NCBI GenBank assembly: GCA_030647575.1
Contig: JAUSJS010000031.1
Location: forward strand, 1-11,246
Direction: 5' to 3'
DNA from: Candidatus Limnocylindrales bacterium
GTDB lineage: Bacteria > Chloroflexota > Limnocylindria > Limnocylindrales > CSP1-4
DNA: 11,246 nucleotides
Positions 1 through 6,462 of the stretch are shown piece by piece. Position numbers and translations under genes: made by a program. Under the pieces are notes generated by a model. The model saw nothing but the letters and a program-made list of their open reading frames with translations. It ran no database searches and was not told the DNA's origin. The first letter of the stretch is position 1, and each line of letters opens with the position of its first letter.

Positions 1-1810
1 CGCGATCGACGTCCGGCGGGGGAGCGAGCCTGAACGCGGTGCTCCTCCCCGCCAGGTCGAGGTGGACCACGTCGCCCGCCAGCACGTGCGCCGATGGCGG
101 CGTGGCCGCGGACGGCGCCGCTGGCGAGGACGACGGCGAGACTGGCCCGAGCTCGACGGAGCGCTCCGCGCCGTCCGCTTCGAGGCGCACCGTGCGGGAA
201 CCGTTGAGCCGCCAGCCACCTGCCCACGGATCGTCCGCTTCCTGGTCCGCCGCCAACAGTGCAGCGGCCGCCTCCGCCCAGGCATCGTCGGGAATGGCCG
301 TTCCGTTCGTCCAATCGTCGGGCGGCCAGATCCGATCCAACGTATCCGTTCGAGCCTCTCCGTCCAGGACGACCGGCTGACGAACGAGCCAGCGCAGGAA
401 CCGGAGGTTCGTGACGAGACCGAGAACGATCGTCTCGTCGAGTGCCTTCGTGAGCCGCTCGAGCGCGGCTCGGCGATCTGGCCCCCAGGCGATCAGCTTG
501 GCCAGCATCGGGTCGAAGCGACCGCCGGTTTCGCTTCCGAGGTCGATCCCGGCATCGACGCGGATGCCTTCGCCGGTCGGCCAGCGTAGCGCCTCGATGC
601 GACCGAGCGCCGGCAGGAAGCCGGCTTCGGCATCCTCCGCATAGAGTCGAGCCTCGACGGCGTGGCCCACCGCGGATTGGGGGCCCGCCGCCGGGAAGCC
701 GAGGGGCTCGCCGGCGGCAATCCGCAATTGATCGGCCACGAGGTCGCGCCCGGTGACCAGCTCGGTGACCGGGTGCTCCACCTGCAGTCGGGTGTTCATC
801 TCGAGGAACGTGAACGAACCGCGCTCGTCGAGGAGGAACTCGCAGGTGCCGGCGCTGACGTATCCGACCGCGCGCGCGAGGGTGAGGGCCGCATCGCCGA
901 GGCGAACCCTGAGCGCCGGATCGACGGCGGGCGACGGCGCCTCCTCGAGAATCTTCTGGTGACGGCGCTGGATCGAACAGTCGCGTTCGCCCAGCTGGAC
1001 GCCTTCGCCGGCGGCGTCGAACAGAACCTGGACCTCCACGTGGCGAGCGTTCTCGACGAGCCGTTCCAGGATGAGCCGATCGTCGCCGAACGATGCGGCG
1101 GCCTCGCGCCGCGCAGCCGCCAGCGCATCCGGGAGCCGGTCGGGTTCGCGGACGACGCGCATCCCCTTGCCGCCTCCGCCCGCCGTCGGCTTCACGAGCA
1201 GCGGGTAGCCGATCCGGCCGGCCGCCGCCGTCAGGGTCCGATCCGTTTGATCGGTGTCGTCGTAACCGTCGAGCACGGGCACCCCGAGCGACGCGGCCAG
1301 GCGGCGGGCTGCTGCCTTGTCGCCCATGAGCCGGATCGCCGACGGCGGCGGACCGACCCAGCGCAGGCCGGCCGCGATCGTTCGCTCGGCGAATTCGGCA
1401 TTCTCGGCGAGGAATCCGAACCCGGGATGGATCGCGTCGGCTCCCTCCGCGCGCGCGGCAGCGACGACCGCCACGGCATCGAGCAGCTGGAGCGCCTCGG
1501 GTCCATCGGTCGTGGGCACGATCGCGCGGATGCCCATGCGTTCGCAGGTTCGCCCGATGCGCGCCGCGATCTCACCGCGATTGGCGATGAAGAGCGTGCG
1601 GATCGGTTCGAGCGGCCCCATCGACGCGGACAGGGTGTTGGCACCGGACTGCTGCAGTGCAATGAACGCGTCTAACACGTCAGACGCGACACGCCACCTG
1701 CCGCCCACACGTCTCGCCGGGAGGCGCCCGCTCGCAATCCAGCGTTGGACGGAGCGGGTCGTGGTCCCGATCCGCGCCGCCGCCTGGCTGGGGCTCAGCT
1801 CATCGGACAT
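1..1810 (-). CDS. Acyl-CoA carboxylase alpha subunit (biotin carboxylase) with N-terminal helix-turn-helix; 3' end beyond left edge
   Basis: This is the biotin carboxylase half of an acyl-CoA carboxylase, probably 3-methylcrotonyl-CoA carboxylase alpha (LiuD-like) judged by its liuB/liuC neighbours. It uses ATP and bicarbonate to carboxylate biotin. The window holds 603 codons. Residues 5-50 read as an excisionase/MerR-type HTH (LSPSQAAARIG..RSVQRWIASGRLP..RVGGRWR). Residues 70-165 are the Biotin_carb_N domain (FIANRGEIAARI, DAIHPGFGFLAENAEFA). The ATP-grasp domain follows: glycine loop KPTAGGGGKGMRVV with K207, then H257, K286 in RRHQK, E324, and E337 and R341 in EMNTRLQVEHPVTE. R388 lies in the C-terminal domain (HAVEARLYAED). 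The biotinyl domain lies outside the window. Catalytic residues are intact, but about 19 residues are missing between IRAIV and DAIHPG compared with E. coli AccC. The start is ATG 1808-1810. The internal Met64 (1619-1621) would give a plain carboxylase but has no Shine-Dalgarno. Substrate choice is inferred from context; MCC, propionyl- or geranyl-CoA carboxylase remain possible. Confidence 0.9.
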   Translation of the reverse strand, partial: MSDELSPSQAAARIGTTTRSVQRWIASGRLPARRVGGRWRVASDVLDAFIALQQSGANTLSASMGPLEPIRTLFIANRGEIAARIGRTCERMGIRAIVPTTDGPEALQLLDAVAVVAAARAEGADAIHPGFGFLAENAEFAERTIAAGLRWVGPPPSAIRLMGDKAAARRLAASLGVPVLDGYDDTDQTDRTLTAAAGRIGYPLLVKPTAGGGGKGMRVVREPDRLPDALAAARREAAASFGDDRLILERLVENARHVEVQVLFDAAGEGVQLGERDCSIQRRHQKILEEAPSPAVDPALRVRLGDAALTLARAVGYVSAGTCEFLLDERGSFTFLEMNTRLQVEHPVTELVTGRDLVADQLRIAAGEPLGFPAAGPQSAVGHAVEARLYAEDAEAGFLPALGRIEALRWPTGEGIRVDAGIDLGSETGGRFDPMLAKLIAWGPDRRAALERLTKALDETIVLGLVTNLRFLRWLVRQPVVLDGEARTDTLDRIWPPDDWTNGTAIPDDAWAEAAAALLAADQEADDPWAGGWRLNGSRTVRLEADGAERSVELGPVSPSSSPAAPSAATPPSAHVLAGDVVHLDLAGRSTAFRLAPPPDVDR

Positions 1811-1817
1811 CGATGTC
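1806..1817. promoter_or_regulatory. 12-bp perfect palindrome over the HTH-carboxylase start codon
   Basis: GACATCGATGTC is a perfect palindrome that includes the ATG at 1808-1810 of the HTH-biotin carboxylase gene. Just upstream of the gene, two direct copies of TGTCGC (plus-strand reading, 1814-1819 and 1823-1828) are spaced 9 bp apart, the first overlapping the palindrome. Because the gene product starts with a predicted DNA-binding domain, an autoregulatory operator is conceivable. A 12-bp palindrome is expected a few times by chance in 11 kb, so only its position is suggestive. Confidence 0.3.
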
Positions 1818-2188
1818 GCGATTGTCGCATAGTCCCGCGGGTTGCCGGGCCCAGGCCGCGTGTTCTGCTGGGAAGGACAAATCCAATGAGATCGCGTCAG
1901 CGGGGGCCCAGGCGTCGCCTGGCTGAACGCCTCGTACGTTGAATGACGCCACATCTACGTCCGCGACGCAGATTCGGGCCGGATCGACCCCACTTGGGCG
2001 GTCATCTGCGCTCGAGCCGGCCTTCATGGCGTCCGACGACGTCCGTTTGTCCTGCCAGGAAGAACGGCACCCCGGTCCGCCTACATCAGCGCGCCCGGCC
2101 GATCGCCGCGCCCGGCCGATCGCCGTATAGTGCCGATCGCCCGGCCGCGCCGACCACTCGTCCGGCTACTGCTTCGTGGCGCCTGATC
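1811..2188. other. 378-bp non-coding gap upstream of the HTH-carboxylase gene
   Basis: No convincing gene is seen between the hydratase stop and the carboxylase start. A 75-codon open frame on the minus strand (1800-2027) overlaps the carboxylase start but shows no recognisable domain and has looser third-position base use than its neighbours. The gap presumably holds the carboxylase promoter. A GACAAT box on the minus strand, 10 nt before the start codon, is only a weak -10 candidate. The rest is the tandem repeat listed separately. Confidence 0.5.
2092..2125. repeat. Tandem 17-bp duplication (two perfect units)
   Basis: The unit CGCCCGGCCGATCGCCG occurs twice in direct succession (2092-2108 and 2109-2125). 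A third partial match, GCCGATCGCC, lies at 2132-2141 after a short AT-richer spacer (TATAGT). Each unit carries the palindromic core CGATCG. The repeat sits in the gap downstream of the hydratase gene. It may be a replication-slippage product or part of a small intergenic repeat family. Confidence 0.75.
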
Positions 2189-3007
2189 TCACCCTCCGCC
2201 GGCGTCCTCGTCCGGCATCCAGGCGGCTCGACGCTTCTCGGTGAAGGCGGCCAGGCCCTCCCGGGCTTCCGCCGACACCCGTTGGCGCGCGATCGTGCGA
2301 GCGGTGTGCCACTTGGCGGACCCGTGCCCGAGACCGCGGATCTCGCGAATGATCGACTTCGCGGCGCGTGCGGCCGTAGGCCCAGCCGCCAGCACATCTC
2401 GGATGGCCGCGTCGACGGCAGCATCCAGCGCCGCCTCGCCCTCGACGACCTCGTGGACCAGGCCGATTCGCTGCGCGCGAACGGCATCGAAGCGGCGCCC
2501 ACCCGGGAAGAGCGCGCGCGCTTCTGACTCGCCGATCTTGGCCACCACGAACGGGCTGATCACTGCGGGCAGGATCCCCAGGCGCGTCTCCGTGAAACCG
2601 AAACGGGTTCCACGCTCGGCGATCACGATGTCGGCGACCGCGCACAGGCCCATCCCACCACCGAGGGCCGCGCCATGGACCCGGACAACGACGGGCACGG
2701 GACAGGTGTCGACGACCTCGAACATGTCGGCCATCGCCATCGCGTCCTGCTCGTTGGTCTCGACGTCGAGCGCCGCCGCGGCACGCATCCAGGCGACGTC
2801 GGCACCGGCACAGAACGACGGCCCGTCGCCAGCCAGGACGACAGCTCTGAGCTCCGTCGGACCCTCGCGCGCCAGCGTTCCGAAGGTCGTGCGAAGCGCG
2901 CCGATCAGGGCGGCATCGAATGCGTTGTGGACTTCCGGCCTCGCCAGCGTCAGGCGCGCGACGGCACCACCGGGACCGGTCCGTTCGACGGTCAGGGCTG
3001 GGCTCAT
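2189..3007 (-). CDS. liuC: Enoyl-CoA hydratase/isomerase family, probable methylglutaconyl-CoA hydratase
   Basis: A 272-residue crotonase-fold cytoplasmic enzyme. It probably hydrates 3-methylglutaconyl-CoA to HMG-CoA in leucine/isovalerate breakdown. The two oxyanion-hole segments are FCAGAD at 65-70 and GAALGGGMG at 112-120. The glutamate equivalent to the second catalytic Glu of rat crotonase (E164) is E140 in FGFTETRLGILPAVISPF. The position of the first catalytic Glu (E144 of rat mitochondrial hydratase) is Gly120, so this is not a classical two-glutamate hydratase. The LGILPAVISPFVV segment is typical of bacterial LiuC-type proteins. Neighbours are the MCC beta and biotin-carboxylase genes on the same strand. 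The start is ATG 3005-3007, preceded by TACGAT exactly 6 nt upstream, which suggests a leaderless mRNA. Fold assignment is firm; the exact substrate is inferred from motif and context. Confidence 0.9.
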   Translation of the reverse strand: MSPALTVERTGPGGAVARLTLARPEVHNAFDAALIGALRTTFGTLAREGPTELRAVVLAGDGPSFCAGADVAWMRAAAALDVETNEQDAMAMADMFEVVDTCPVPVVVRVHGAALGGGMGLCAVADIVIAERGTRFGFTETRLGILPAVISPFVVAKIGESEARALFPGGRRFDAVRAQRIGLVHEVVEGEAALDAAVDAAIRDVLAAGPTAARAAKSIIREIRGLGHGSAKWHTARTIARQRVSAEAREGLAAFTEKRRAAWMPDEDAGGG

Positions 3008-3013
3008 GCGGCC

Positions 3014-3019
3014 ATCGTA
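3014..3019 (-). promoter_or_regulatory. Probable -10 box of leaderless hydratase mRNA
   Basis: Read on the minus strand, TACGAT is followed by 6 nt (GGCCGC) and then the ATG. No Shine-Dalgarno is visible and no clear -35. The same arrangement occurs at two other genes in this window, which supports a leaderless transcription start at the start codon. Confidence 0.5.
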
Positions 3020-3037
3020 ACGGCCGGCAGCGACTGC

Positions 3038-3043
3038 TAGGCT
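3038..3043 (+). promoter_or_regulatory. Probable -10 box (extended) of the leaderless membrane-protein mRNA
   Basis: TAGGCT is preceded by TGC (extended -10 type TGn) and followed by 6 nt and the GTG start at 3050. It lies back-to-back with the hydratase -10 box, so the 42-bp gap between the divergent genes carries both promoters. No -35 element is evident. Confidence 0.45.
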
Positions 3044-3049
3044 GCCCTC

Positions 3050-3544
3050 GTGGACCCACGAAGCCCATCCTGGCGCCCCGATCCGTCGGGCCAGCGCCTG
3101 GCTATGATCTGGATGGCCCGGCGCGCTGCGCTGCTCGCCGCCGTCCTCTTTGCGCCGGTAGGGGCGGTGGGCATGGCGATGCTTCCGGCGATCGATCCGC
3201 TCGAGACGCCGATCGCCTCTGCGCTTGCCGGCCTGGCCGGCATGGCGGGGGTGGCCCTGCTCGGCGCGGGCCTGGCTCCGGCCGCGGTCGGCTCACGAAT
3301 CGATGGGCTCGTCGTTGGTTTGGCGCTGGGGATCGGCGTGCCGGTCGCCGCGGTCACCTCGGCGCTGATCGGGACGTTCATGGCAGGGTCGATGCTCCAT
3401 GGCTTCGACGAGGGTGCGCGGCTCGCAGGCCAGGTTCTGCGCGGCGGGGTGGGCGGCGCCGTCCGGCTCGCGCCCCTGATCGCGCTCGTCTCCATGGTGT
3501 GGGTGGTGGTGGTTCGCCGCTGGGGGATTGGGAGCGCCTCCTAG
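3050..3544 (+). CDS. Small multi-pass membrane protein, unknown function
   Basis: A 164-residue protein that I do not recognise. About four hydrophobic segments are visible: roughly 25-47 (AALLAAVLFAPVGAVGMAML), 54-80, 84-114 and 137-156 (LAPLIALVSMVWVVVVRR). They are rich in Gly and Ala, and the last is followed by the basic RR. There is no signal peptide-like cleavage site and no catalytic motif. The chosen start is GTG 3050-3052, because a TAGGCT box sits 6 nt before it. In-frame ATGs at 3104 and 3113 are alternatives that keep all membrane segments. The gene is the only plus-strand gene inside the liu-like cluster, divergent from the hydratase and convergent with the MOSC gene. It shares the tetranucleotide CTAG at 3541-3544 with the MOSC gene for both stop codons. 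Nothing ties it functionally to leucine breakdown. Confidence 0.75.
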   Translation: MDPRSPSWRPDPSGQRLAMIWMARRAALLAAVLFAPVGAVGMAMLPAIDPLETPIASALAGLAGMAGVALLGAGLAPAAVGSRIDGLVVGLALGIGVPVAAVTSALIGTFMAGSMLHGFDEGARLAGQVLRGGVGGAVRLAPLIALVSMVWVVVVRRWGIGSAS

Positions 3545-4320
3545 CCGAGAAGTCGCAGCTCCTCGCCGACGCGGATCGTGCCCGATCGTTCCACCTCGCC
3601 CCACACGCCGAAGAGCAGATCCTTGCCGTTCGCAAGGCCGCGGTACTCCTTGATCGCGCGAAGGGTGTCGAGGTCCCGCTGACCCGTCTTCGGGTCCTGT
3701 GTCGTGATGGCGCAGCGGGGAACCGGTGCGGAGATCCGCAGGATCGTGCCGCCGAGCGCGACCCGACCTCCGACCCAGCGATCCTCCTCGTGCGCTTCGC
3801 CACCCTCGAGATCGATCAGCATCCGGAAGCGCCGCGGATCCACCCATCCGACCCCGAGCTCGGCGCCAAGCCGCGCCAGCGAACCATCGGTCAGCAGCGT
3901 GGCCGGATGTGCCGAGCGGGTGCCGCCCGGACGATCGGTTCGGACGATCCGCAGCGGCCTCCCGGCGAAGTGGGAGAGGGGATGCGCCCACGGACCGTCG
4001 ACGACGTGGCCCACCCCGGTCCGCCCGTGGATGGCGGTTTTGGTCGCCTCCGCGAGGCAGATCTCGTCCTCGACGATCTGACCGTCGGGAAACGTCAGCC
4101 GCAATGTCGTCGCGGCCGGGTTCGTGTGCGCCAGGACCTGGACCAAGTGCGGCACGACAAGGCGGTCGACCAGGCGACCGGCGTCATCGATCAGGTAGAA
4201 GCGTCGATCCTCGAGCACGCCGAGCTCGGTCAGCTCGATCTCCGTCGGATGCTCGAGACCCAGGCTGCGGACCGGCGCGATCGAGAAGCGGGCGACGCGA
4301 GGCATCTTGCGCGGGAGCAT
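3541..4320 (-). CDS. MOSC-domain protein (MOSC N-terminal beta-barrel plus MOSC)
   Basis: A 259-residue protein of the MOSC superfamily (molybdenum cofactor sulfurase C-terminal-like, YcbX/mARC relatives), which binds Moco in characterised members. Counting from the internal Met (ATG 4303-4305), the N-terminal barrel starts VARFSIAPVRSLG and contains LGVLEDRRFYLID. The MOSC domain carries the conserved Cys198 in APVPRCAITTQDPKTG, the residue that ligates molybdenum in relatives. No C-terminal 2Fe-2S ferredoxin domain is present, unlike YcbX. The gene starts 17 nt after the MCC beta stop on the same strand, so it is probably cotranscribed with that gene. Start: ATG 4318-4320 is nearest the upstream stop. 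ATG 4303-4305 is equally plausible, with a TATGCT box 10 nt before it. The substrate is unknown, and the link to the carboxylase operon may be only positional. Confidence 0.88.
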   Translation of the reverse strand: MLPRKMPRVARFSIAPVRSLGLEHPTEIELTELGVLEDRRFYLIDDAGRLVDRLVVPHLVQVLAHTNPAATTLRLTFPDGQIVEDEICLAEATKTAIHGRTGVGHVVDGPWAHPLSHFAGRPLRIVRTDRPGGTRSAHPATLLTDGSLARLGAELGVGWVDPRRFRMLIDLEGGEAHEEDRWVGGRVALGGTILRISAPVPRCAITTQDPKTGQRDLDTLRAIKEYRGLANGKDLLFGVWGEVERSGTIRVGEELRLLG

Positions 4321-4337
4321 AGCCGCTGTGTCGCGCG

Positions 4338-5954
4338 CTACATGCGGAACACGCCGAAGCGCGTCTCCGGGATCGGCGCATGGAGGGCGGCCTCGATCCC
4401 CATCGTCAGGACGCGGCGGGTGTCGAGCGGATCGATGACCCCGTCGTCCCACAGGCGAGCCGTCGCAAAGTAGGGCGATCCTTCTCGTTCGTACTTCTCG
4501 AGGATCGGAGCCTCGAACGCGTCGCGCTCCGCGTCGCTCTGGAGCTCGCCACGTACCGTCGAGAGGACGCGGGCCGCCTGCGGCCCGCCCATCACCGAGA
4601 TTCGGCTGTTCGGCCACGACCAGAGGAAGCGTGGCTGGTAGGCCCGGCCCGCCATCGCGTAGTTGCCGGCCCCGAAGCTTCCGCCGATGAGGACCGTGAA
4701 CTTGGGGACTTCGGCGCTCGCGACCGCCGTGACCAGCTTGGCTCCATCCTTGGCGATGCCGGCTTCCTCGTACTCGCGGCCGACCATGAATCCGGCGATG
4801 TTCTGCAGGAAGACCAGCGGGATCCGGCGCTGGCAGGCGAGCTCGATGAAGTGGGCGCCCTTGAGTGCCGATTGGCTGAATAGGATCCCGTCGCTGGCGA
4901 GGATCGCGACCGGGTAGCCGGACAGGTGGGCGAAGCCGCACACCAGGGTCTCGCCATAGAGCGGCTTGAACTCGTGGAAGCGAGAGCCGTCGACGAGCCG
5001 GGCGATCACTTCCCGGACAGCGATCGGCCGGCGCGGGTCGAGCGAGACCGACGCGTAGAGCGATGCCGTGGCACTGTCGCCGTCCGGCGCGACCGTCGGT
5101 GGCTCTGGCGCCCGCCGATCCCAGGGCGGCTCGGGCGTCCGACGGTTCAGGTTGCGTACGATGGAGCGGCCAAGGGCCAGGGCATGCTCGTCGTCGAGCG
5201 CCTCATGGTCGGCGACCCCGGAACGACGGGTGTGAACGTCCGATCCACCGAGCTCCTCGGGCGTCACGTCTTCACCGGTGGCGGCCTTCACCAGGGGTGG
5301 GCCGCCCAGGAAGATGGTGCCGGTGCCGCGGACGATCACGGTTTCGTCGCTCATCGCCGGGACGTAGGCACCGCCGGCCGTGCAGGACCCCATCACCAGC
5401 GCGATCTGGGGGATCCCGACCGCGGACATCCGCGCCTGGTTGTAGAAGATGCGGCCGAAATGGTCGCGATCCGGGAAGACGTCGGCCTGGAGCGGCAGGA
5501 AGGCGCCGCCCGAGTCGACCAGGTAGATGCACGGCAGCCGGTTCTCGAGGGCGATCTCCTGGGCTCGCAGGTGCTTCTTGACCGTCAATGGGTAGTAGGT
5601 GCCGCCCTTGACCGTGGCGTCGTTGGCAACCAACACGCAGGTGGTCCCCTCGACGCGGCCCAGCCCGGTCACGATGCCGGCACCAGGCGCCTCGTCGTCG
5701 TACAGGCCGGTTGCGGCGAGCGGGCTCAGCTCCAGGAAGGCGGATCCCGGGTCGAGCAGACGCTCGATCCGTTCGCGGACGGGCAGCTTCCCGCGTTCGC
5801 GGTGGCGTGCGATGGACCGGTCGTCGCCGCCCGCCCCTCGCGCGGTCACGGTCGCGGTCCTGGCCCGCAGATCCGCGACGAGCGCGGTCATCGCGTCGAG
5901 GTTCGCGCGCGTCTCGGGGCTCGCGGGGTCCAGCCGACTGCGCAGGACGGGCAT
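4338..5954 (-). CDS. liuB: 3-Methylcrotonyl-CoA carboxylase beta (carboxyltransferase) subunit
   Basis: A 538-residue biotin-dependent carboxyltransferase that moves CO2 from carboxybiotin to 3-methylcrotonyl-CoA in leucine degradation, acting in complex with a biotin carboxylase/BCCP subunit. The N half contains RERIERLLDPGS (60-71), NDATVKGGTYYPLTVKKHLRA and SGGAFLPLQADVFPDRDHFG (148-167). The first oxyanion region is GSCTAGGAYVPAMSDE. The C half has the second oxyanion region around FLQNIAGFMVGREYE (382-396), then GGSFGAGNYAMAGRAYQPRF and the C-terminal FGVFRM typical of MCC beta. Length matches the family. The MPVL start (ATG 5952-5954) also matches it. The frame stays open upstream to about 6560, but that stretch is antisense to the secreted-protein gene. 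TACACT lies exactly 6 nt before the ATG, suggesting a leaderless mRNA. The partner subunit is probably the HTH-biotin carboxylase 2.5 kb downstream. Confidence 0.96.
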   Translation of the reverse strand: MPVLRSRLDPASPETRANLDAMTALVADLRARTATVTARGAGGDDRSIARHRERGKLPVRERIERLLDPGSAFLELSPLAATGLYDDEAPGAGIVTGLGRVEGTTCVLVANDATVKGGTYYPLTVKKHLRAQEIALENRLPCIYLVDSGGAFLPLQADVFPDRDHFGRIFYNQARMSAVGIPQIALVMGSCTAGGAYVPAMSDETVIVRGTGTIFLGGPPLVKAATGEDVTPEELGGSDVHTRRSGVADHEALDDEHALALGRSIVRNLNRRTPEPPWDRRAPEPPTVAPDGDSATASLYASVSLDPRRPIAVREVIARLVDGSRFHEFKPLYGETLVCGFAHLSGYPVAILASDGILFSQSALKGAHFIELACQRRIPLVFLQNIAGFMVGREYEEAGIAKDGAKLVTAVASAEVPKFTVLIGGSFGAGNYAMAGRAYQPRFLWSWPNSRISVMGGPQAARVLSTVRGELQSDAERDAFEAPILEKYEREGSPYFATARLWDDGVIDPLDTRRVLTMGIEAALHAPIPETRFGVFRM

Positions 5955-5960
5955 GGCCGC

Positions 5961-5966
5961 AGTGTA
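5961..5966 (-). promoter_or_regulatory. Probable -10 box of leaderless liuB mRNA
   Basis: On the minus strand TACACT is followed by 6 nt (GCGGCC) and the ATG at 5954. There is no Shine-Dalgarno in the intervening bases. Box and spacing match those at 3014-3019 and 3038-3043. Confidence 0.5.
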
Positions 5967-6037
5967 GGGCGCGGCGGTGGTCGTACGACCCTTGGCCGAT
6001 GGCGGATGGGACCGCCCCGTGTCGATGCTCCGGCCAT

Positions 6038-6054
6038 CCCCCGATGTGCGGGGG
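6038..6054 (+). other. Small GC hairpin upstream of the secreted-protein gene
   Basis: CCCCCG (6038-6043) and CGGGGG (6049-6054) form a perfect 6-bp stem around a 5-nt loop, ending about 21 nt before the ATG. It lies in the short divergent region between liuB and the secreted-protein gene. It could be an operator or a 5' leader structure; in such GC-rich DNA it could also be chance. Confidence 0.3.
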
Positions 6055-6075
6055 GCATTATCGGGAGCATCAGCC

Positions 6076-6456
6076 ATGCAGTTTCGTCGAACCATCGGCC
6101 TCGCGGCGGCGGTCGCCGCCCTCACCGTCGCGGTCGCCCAGCCCGTCGCCGCGCGCAGCGGCGACGTGATCGCCAGGGGTGCCTGCGACGGCGGGAGCGC
6201 CTGGAAGCTCAAGCTCGCGCCGCGCGACGGGCGGATCGAGGTCGAGTTCGAGGTGGACTCGAACCGGAACGGCCAGATCTGGACCGTGACCCTCGCCGAC
6301 AACACCATCGGCTTCTTCAGGGGCACCGCCAAGACCAAGGCGCCGTCCGGCTCCTTCACGGTTCGCACGACGACGGCCGACCTCACCGGCACCGACCACG
6401 TGACGGGCACCGCCACGCACGCGGGGGAGACCTGCGTCGCCTCGGCCAGCCTGTAG
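6076..6456 (+). CDS. Small secreted protein, unknown function
   Basis: A 126-residue protein with a clear Sec-type signal peptide: MQFRRTIG, then a hydrophobic stretch of Ala/Val to about residue 20, with likely cleavage after VAARS or AQPVAA. The mature part is short and probably beta-rich (WKLKLAPRDGRIEVEFEVD, GQIWTVTLADN, SGSFTVRTTTADLTG). It contains only two cysteines, C37 and C120, which could form one disulfide joining the two ends of the domain. The pattern resembles conserved hypothetical exported proteins of GC-rich soil bacteria; I know no function for them. The start ATG 6076-6078 has GGGAG at 6063-6067 with an 8-nt spacer, and it places the signal peptide at the N-terminus. The frame is open further upstream to about 5977, but that extension has no signal character. 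It is divergent from liuB and convergent with the response regulator. Confidence 0.85.
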   Translation: MQFRRTIGLAAAVAALTVAVAQPVAARSGDVIARGACDGGSAWKLKLAPRDGRIEVEFEVDSNRNGQIWTVTLADNTIGFFRGTAKTKAPSGSFTVRTTTADLTGTDHVTGTATHAGETCVASASL

Positions 6457-6462
6457 TCGGTA

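Noticed and set aside
662..1675. Long plus-strand open frame (337 codons)
   Set aside because: Antisense to the biotin carboxylase, whose catalytic motifs are unambiguous on the minus strand.
1800..2027. 75-codon minus-strand frame overlapping the HTH-carboxylase start
   Set aside because: No recognisable domain, no Shine-Dalgarno, weaker GC bias at third positions than neighbours; possibly a decayed remnant but not supportable.
2920..4473. Plus-strand open frame of 517 codons across several genes
   Set aside because: Runs antisense through the MOSC and hydratase ends, with no domain pattern.
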